This document shows, piece by piece, positions 29,909 through 33,432 of a stretch of 33,432 nucleotides of DNA. Origin of the DNA: a virus; the IMG/VR virus record IMGVR_UViG_3300025070_000129, positions 1 to 33,432 of that record; one strand, written 5' to 3'. A program made the translations under genes and the position numbers. How positions within the stretch are numbered: position 1 is the first letter of the stretch; every line of letters begins with the position of its first letter. The notes below the pieces were generated by a model, which was not told the origin of the DNA, did no database searches, and saw only the letters and a list, made by a program, of their open reading frames with translations.

Positions 29909-30181
29909 TGTGAACTTCCTTTCGTTAAATGGATTAATGTTATTAGGGAAAAGGTCTCTCCTCCCTACCATATAAGGGGTGTAAGAAGATACCCACGGCC
30001 CTGAGCTTTGGTTAACCTACCCTCTCAACTAAATCGTGTATTTCAACGTAAATAATATTTTTAAACCAAAATCAGGGGTGGGTAGATTCAATATATATCA
30101 CTCACACGCATTCTAACCCAATTTTTTTTTGGATTTTTTTTATCTGGACTTTAATACCGTTTGTTGTGTAAGTTATAGCAT
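29909..30181. promoter_or_regulatory. Divergent regulatory region between the leftward and rightward gene blocks
   Basis: This 273-base gap separates the starts of two oppositely read operons, so promoters for both should be here. It has two AGGGGTG motif copies (29976-29983 and 30074-30081), a T-rich tract (30122-30141) and TAAGTTATA (30169-30177) directly before the rightward start. No textbook -35/-10 pair with 16-18 spacing stands out, which is compatible with a weak host promoter or with a phage-specific polymerase. Confidence 0.5.
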
Positions 30182-30367
30182 ATGAAACGTAAGAAACGCA
30201 TTTTAGAAAAATATGATAAAGAAACAGGTAAATGGGTATCTGTACCATTTGATGACGCAAATGAAGAAATGATACGTATCTATGAAATGATGGAAGCTGA
30301 ATTAGAAATTACAGCTAAACAAGAAGCAATGAAACTAGGGTTATACGAAATAAAAAATAAGAGCTAG
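30182..30367 (+). CDS. Small charged hypothetical protein, first rightward gene
   Basis: A 61-residue protein (MKRKKRILEKYDKETGKWVS, then PFDDANEEMIRIYEMMEAEL) with no Shine-Dalgarno site: the sequence before the ATG is TTATAGCAT. It has a basic start, an acidic middle and a helical end. If TTATAG is a -10 element the mRNA would be leaderless or nearly so. No family is recognised. A palindrome-rich gap follows. Confidence 0.55.
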   Translation: MKRKKRILEKYDKETGKWVSVPFDDANEEMIRIYEMMEAELEITAKQEAMKLGLYEIKNKS

Positions 30368-30372
30368 CCTAT

Positions 30373-30445
30373 AAGCGTAATAGATAAGCTTATTTATTAC
30401 GTTTCTGTAGAAACTACGATTAAGTTATATCGTATAAGTTATATC
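30373..30445 (+). repeat. Perfect-centre palindrome and tandem TAAGTTATATC repeats before the second rightward gene
   Basis: A palindrome spans 30373-30404: CGTAATAGATAAG (30376-30388) faces CTTATTTATTACG (30389-30401) with one G-T. It is followed by GTTTCT-GT-AGAAAC (30401-30414) and by overlapping GTAG/CTAC. Then TAAGTTATATC occurs twice, at 30421-30431 and 30435-30445, a 14-base period; the shorter TAAGTTATA also lies at 30169-30177. These look like operator or promoter elements for the gene at 30478. Confidence 0.5.
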
Positions 30446-30477
30446 TTATTTATACCCTACATTAGGAGAAATACAAA

Positions 30478-30783
30478 ATGAAGATTATATATGATAAAAT
30501 ATTCAAGAAAGATAGAGTAGTTATTGGTACTAACACATACAACTTTATTGTAATACAAGGACCGAAGGATGCAGAAGGTCTTTTAAAAAAAGATAGATAT
30601 AGAAGTTATTATACATCTACTAAAGGTTTACTGCAAGGAATGTACGATAAAAGGATTAAGAGTCATTTTGATAGCATAAGTATAACAAACCTTCAAAAAG
30701 CGTTTCTAGGTGCATATAACGACGTTATAGACGTATCTAAAGAAATAGAAGATGTAGGAAATAAGTTAATTAAGAGGAAATAA
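30478..30783 (+). CDS. Hypothetical protein of 101 residues
   Basis: It has TTAGGAGAAATACAAA before its ATG. The protein begins MKIIYDKIFKKDRVVIGTNT, continues YNFIVIQGPKDAEGLLKKDR and has YRSYYTSTKGLLQGMYDKRI followed by a helical C-terminus. An RSYY.....GL...Y.K.I pattern is seen in small phage early proteins of unknown role (recalled). It is coupled to the next gene, whose ATG follows after the stop. Confidence 0.65.
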   Translation: MKIIYDKIFKKDRVVIGTNTYNFIVIQGPKDAEGLLKKDRYRSYYTSTKGLLQGMYDKRIKSHFDSISITNLQKAFLGAYNDVIDVSKEIEDVGNKLIKRK

Positions 30784-31002
30784 ATGAAAAAAGCAAAGAA
30801 TAAGCTTACTTACAAACAAATGTTGAGCATTTTAACAGGAATGGATAAACAAATACAGGACCAACAAATGCTAGTTTTCAACATAGATAAGCTATTACAA
30901 GAGTTTATAGAGTTTAAAAAAGAAACAGAACCCTTCAAAAAATTTTTAGAAAAAAAATACAAGGTTAATGATAAAGATAACAAAGAAGCTGAAGAGAAAT
31001 AA
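30784..31002 (+). CDS. Small coiled-coil protein upstream of the terminase
   Basis: 72 residues, with AAGAGGAAATAA before the ATG. A basic start (MKKAKNKLTYKQMLSILTGM) is followed by a helix (FNIDKLLQEFIEFKKETEPF) and a charged tail. It overlaps the small-terminase gene by 35 bases in another frame. It may be an accessory to DNA packaging or a small regulator; function is unknown. Confidence 0.6.
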   Translation: MKKAKNKLTYKQMLSILTGMDKQIQDQQMLVFNIDKLLQEFIEFKKETEPFKKFLEKKYKVNDKDNKEAEEK

Positions 31003-31765
31003 CTTTAAATCTCAAACGTTCCAGGTGTTTACTAAGCAAGAAGCTAAAGAACAGGGCTTAAAATGGAAACATTGGGGTGAAGCAAAGGAGGGAGAGTATG
31101 GGATATCAGACGATGGGTATGTTGCTGAGTGCATCTATCGCAAGGTATATGGCGAAAAAGTGGAATATACCTACCCATATGGTAGACAATGGCTCACAGC
31201 GTGGGGGAAATTAGAGTTTGAACCGCATTGGAAGTCTAATAACTTCAGTACAGTCTCTACAAAGAGCTATAATGACTTGGAAGTACAGAAAAAAGGTGCA
31301 GACTTAGCTATGGATGCGTATATAACGTACAAATTAGCAGGTAAATCGCCAGATTGGGGTGTAATAGGCAAGATATATAGGCCTGACCAAGATAATCCCG
31401 TGGTGGCTGCAAAAAGATTATTTAAAACGAAACAGGTAAAGAAGATGATACAAGATAAGTTGAAAGAAGTCTTGGTAGACAAGAATATTGACGAAGGCTT
31501 TGTATTAGATGTGATAAAAGATGCTATTGAAGTAGCTAAAGTAAAGGAAGACTCTGGTAATATGATACGTGCAGCTAAAGAGCTGTCTGAGTTTTTAGAT
31601 ATGAAACCTAAAACGAAACAAGTTACTGAATCGTTGGAAATGGATATGTCACATCAGATAGAAGCTAACTTTGAAACGCAAACAAAGAAATTAAAAGCAA
31701 CCCAAACGAGACAGGTAGATGAAGAAGATAGTAATAATATCGGGCAACAAAACGAATCTGAGTGA
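30968..31765 (+). CDS. Probable terminase small subunit
   Basis: A 265-residue protein directly upstream of the large subunit. The first 30 residues overlap the preceding gene, and AAGGTTA precedes ATG 30968; a later start (for example GTG near 31036) cannot be excluded. The C-terminal half has the look of terminase small subunits: VAAKRLFKTKQVKKMIQDKL, then VLDVIKDAIEVAK and MIRAAKELSEFLDMKPKTKQ. The N-terminal part carries a WKHWGEAKEGEYGISDDGYV segment, not typical of the helix-turn-helix core, and may be an extra domain. It would recognise the packaging site. Confidence 0.65.
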   Translation: MIKITKKLKRNNFKSQTFQVFTKQEAKEQGLKWKHWGEAKEGEYGISDDGYVAECIYRKVYGEKVEYTYPYGRQWLTAWGKLEFEPHWKSNNFSTVSTKSYNDLEVQKKGADLAMDAYITYKLAGKSPDWGVIGKIYRPDQDNPVVAAKRLFKTKQVKKMIQDKLKEVLVDKNIDEGFVLDVIKDAIEVAKVKEDSGNMIRAAKELSEFLDMKPKTKQVTESLEMDMSHQIEANFETQTKKLKATQTRQVDEEDSNNIGQQNESE

Positions 31766-31832
31766 ATTGCTAGCAGTACTACAGGCAGTAGCAGAAGATT
31801 TTGAAGTAGAAGTAGTTATACAGAATGGATAA
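31719..31832 (+). CDS. Overlapping 37-residue protein bridging the terminase genes
   Basis: The ATG at 31719 lies in another frame inside the end of the small-subunit gene. The frame ends TAA at 31830-31832, within the first codons of the large subunit (ATGGATAA). The product is MKKIVIISGNKTNLSELLAV followed by LQAVAEDFEVEVVIQNG: a beta-alpha-beta pattern, hydrophobic and acidic, unlike random frames. It spans the 59-base gap exactly. The ribosome site is weak (AGGTAG), so translation may depend on coupling. Confidence 0.45.
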   Translation: MKKIVIISGNKTNLSELLAVLQAVAEDFEVEVVIQNG

Positions 31833-33312
31833 AAAAGATATTTTATTAAAGATGCAGCAAGATATGCTGTTATTTGGGCGTATGGTGATGCCTAATATGT
31901 TTAGTAGTGAATCCCCTCCATTCCACTATGACTTAACAACAGAACTACTAAACACAGACGAGAAGCAAATAAATATTATTGCACCTCGTGGTCATGCTAA
32001 GAGTTCGGTAGCAGCAGGGATATTTCCTTTGTTTCATTTAATGTTCACTCCAGGGGTAAAAGTCATTGTACTTGTATCCCGTACCCAATCCCATGCTACT
32101 AAACTCTTAGGTACCATTAAAGACGTATTAGACTATTCTCAGGAGTTTAGATACTTCTTTGGCTATTGGGGAATGCAGTCTGCACGTAAATGGACTAATA
32201 CAGAAGTAGAACTAAAAGACGGTAGCTTGATTATCTGCAAAGGGACAGGACAACAGATACGTGGTATTAAACATGGAAACCAACGACCTACTCTATTAAT
32301 CTTAGATGACCCTGAAGACGAAAACAATACCAAGACGTCTGAAGCAATGGAGTATAACCTTCGTTGGCTATTACAATCTGGAGTTCCGTCCGTTGACCCC
32401 TTAACGGGTAGGATAGTTGTTATTGGTACTCCCCAGCATGAACGATGCTTGGTGGAAACCTTAAAAGAGATGAAAGGGTGGAATACCTTAGAGTTTAGAC
32501 CTAACTTAGAAGAAGACCTTAGTCTATGGCCCGAAGTGTGGCCTATAGAAAAATTAAAAAATAAGAAAGAAGAATTAGAAAGTATCAACAGACTATCGGT
32601 GTTTTACAGGGAATACCTGTGTCAAATCGTTGGTGATGAAGATAATTTATTTAGAAAAGATGATTTACGATACTATGATGGCTACATTGAAAGAGACGAG
32701 CAGGGGTTGTCAACTCTCATCCTGACGAACCTTAATGGTGAGGAAGTAGAAGAGAGGAGACCTGTGAACGTGTTCACTGGCATCGACCCCGCATCTAGTA
32801 CAAAGAAAGGAGCAGACTTTAGTGTTATATTCAATATTGCAGTGGATGGGGATAATAATCGTTTTGTCCTACCTTATTTTAGGAAGCGTGCTACTCCTTT
32901 GGATTTGGCTGATTCCATCATTAACAATTTTCAAAACTACAGAAGTAATAAAACGAGGATTGAATCGGTTGGGTATCAGGAGATGCTACGACAATATATC
33001 AAAGAAAAAGCAGAAGAACTAGGAATGTTTATACCTGGACTAGAGATTAAAGAGAATCCTAGAACTAGTAAATCCTACAGATTAGAGAGTTTGCAACCTT
33101 TGTTTGCTAACAAGAAGGTACATATACAACCTAATATGCAAGCATTTGTAGACGAATTAACTCTATATCCACGTGGAAAGCACGATGATTTACTTGATGG
33201 ATTCTTTTATGCTAACAAAAATTGCTACAAACCAGTACACGATTCTGTAGAATCAGAGAACAAAACCTCCATATATAGCAGAAAATCCAATAAATCTTGG
33301 AAGACTCTGTAG
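31825..33312 (+). CDS. Terminase large subunit (ATPase plus nuclease)
   Basis: 495 residues, with AGTAGAAGTAGTTATACAGA before the ATG and no strong Shine-Dalgarno, so it may be coupled to the small overlapping gene. The ATPase has a Walker A of the RGHAKSS type (residues 55-61, Lys59) and Walker B LLILDDPED (Asp161, Asp162, Glu164), with GTPQHE as coupling motif. The C-terminal RNase H-like nuclease shows FTGIDPASS (Asp321) and HDDLLDGF (residues 453-460, Asp454, Asp455, Asp458). It packages DNA into the prohead. Length is a little below the usual 500-600. Confidence 0.92.
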   Translation: MDKKDILLKMQQDMLLFGRMVMPNMFSSESPPFHYDLTTELLNTDEKQINIIAPRGHAKSSVAAGIFPLFHLMFTPGVKVIVLVSRTQSHATKLLGTIKDVLDYSQEFRYFFGYWGMQSARKWTNTEVELKDGSLIICKGTGQQIRGIKHGNQRPTLLILDDPEDENNTKTSEAMEYNLRWLLQSGVPSVDPLTGRIVVIGTPQHERCLVETLKEMKGWNTLEFRPNLEEDLSLWPEVWPIEKLKNKKEELESINRLSVFYREYLCQIVGDEDNLFRKDDLRYYDGYIERDEQGLSTLILTNLNGEEVEERRPVNVFTGIDPASSTKKGADFSVIFNIAVDGDNNRFVLPYFRKRATPLDLADSIINNFQNYRSNKTRIESVGYQEMLRQYIKEKAEELGMFIPGLEIKENPRTSKSYRLESLQPLFANKKVHIQPNMQAFVDELTLYPRGKHDDLLDGFFYANKNCYKPVHDSVESENKTSIYSRKSNKSWKTL

Positions 33313-33319
33313 ATTTCTC

Positions 33320-33358
33320 TTGACAACAACAACATTTTTCTCGTAATTTCGCTATAGT
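33320..33358 (+). promoter_or_regulatory. Possible promoter downstream of the large terminase
   Basis: TTGACA (33320-33325) and TATAGT (33353-33358) occur in the gap before the last gene. Their spacing is 27 bases, too long for a standard sigma-70 pair, so at most TATAGT alone or an extended -10 acts. TATAGT ends 6 bases before the next ATG, which would give a leaderless mRNA, as possible for the gene at 30182. Confidence 0.3.
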
Positions 33359-33364
33359 ACAATT

Positions 33365-33432
33365 ATGGATAAAAGCAAGTATTTTCTGCAATTTGATGAT
33401 TTTATTCGCAAGATAGACGAATTAGACAAAGT
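33365..33432 (+). CDS. Start of a gene cut by the window end
   Basis: The ATG at 33365 opens a frame to the last base (MDKSKYFLQFDDFIRKIDEL plus DK). No Shine-Dalgarno site precedes it (TAGTACAATT). By position the next genes should be the portal and capsid block, but this 22-residue stretch is charged and helical and gives no family. It may be a small gene between terminase and portal. Confidence 0.5.
   Translation, partial: MDKSKYFLQFDDFIRKIDELDK

Noticed and set aside
29909-29971. Longer start for the first leftward gene at 29971
   Set aside because: The inner ATG at 29908 has AAGGAAG at proper spacing and the upstream residues are unlike a protein N-terminus.
33320-33358. Standard sigma-70 promoter before the last gene
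   Set aside because: The TTGACA and TATAGT are 27 bases apart, beyond the usable 15-19 range, so only a weak feature call was kept.
1-33432. tRNA genes and CRISPR arrays
   Set aside because: I saw no cloverleaf with a T-arm GTTCGA core and no evenly spaced repeats. A covariance search was not possible, so a divergent tRNA could be missed.

Overview
The window is most of one arm of a tailed bacteriophage genome. It is AT-rich and very densely packed: most neighbouring genes overlap by 1 to 35 bases or touch, and Shine-Dalgarno sites are clear at most starts. The terminase, the S74 tail fibre, the probable tail nozzle and the stacked internal virion genes, with no sheath or obvious tape measure, suggest a podovirus-like phage. 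Low GC and the type of small accessory genes suggest a marine, low-GC host, but nothing here names it. Portal, scaffold and major capsid genes are not present and probably lie beyond the right edge, after the terminase.

Layout. (1) 1-19337, + strand, virion and lysis genes: the end of an S74 tail fibre, small coiled-coil, membrane and thioredoxin-fold proteins, a tandem set of very short Lys/Arg-rich proteins (2285-3373), a metallophosphoesterase, an 807-residue probable nozzle protein, a lysozyme-like virion protein, internal virion proteins, and one giant 3099-residue protein that fills 28% of the window. (2) 19429-29908, - strand, replication, recombination and early genes, read leftward: many small unknown proteins first, then a nucleotide pyrophosphohydrolase-like protein, a ssDNA-annealing protein, SSB, a primase-helicase fusion, a resolvase-like nuclease and finally a GroES-like co-chaperonin. 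(3) 30182-33432, + strand: small early genes, small and large terminase subunits, and the start of one more gene. Regions 1 and 2 converge at about 19.4 kb; regions 2 and 3 diverge at about 30.0 kb.

The most interesting signals are these. First, the giant protein carries what looks like the active-site block of a two-barrel (YonO/crAss-like) RNA polymerase: an R-x-P segment, then GGKDNDGD (a DxDGD metal motif, residues 1291-1295), then an AVGTIVN segment, with an upstream Lys-rich barrel-like region. Inside an ejection-type virion protein, that suggests an RNA polymerase injected with the genome. Second, nearly every larger gap in the leftward operon holds a strong stem-loop, and in several of them G-U pairs form only in the - strand RNA. 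Third, a gene-poor AT-rich stretch (28776-29218) holds four alternating copies of a 12-base element and is the best origin candidate. Fourth, an AGGGGTG motif recurs in the gaps near the divergent promoter region.

All calls come from reading the sequence and recalled family patterns; no database search or folding program was run.
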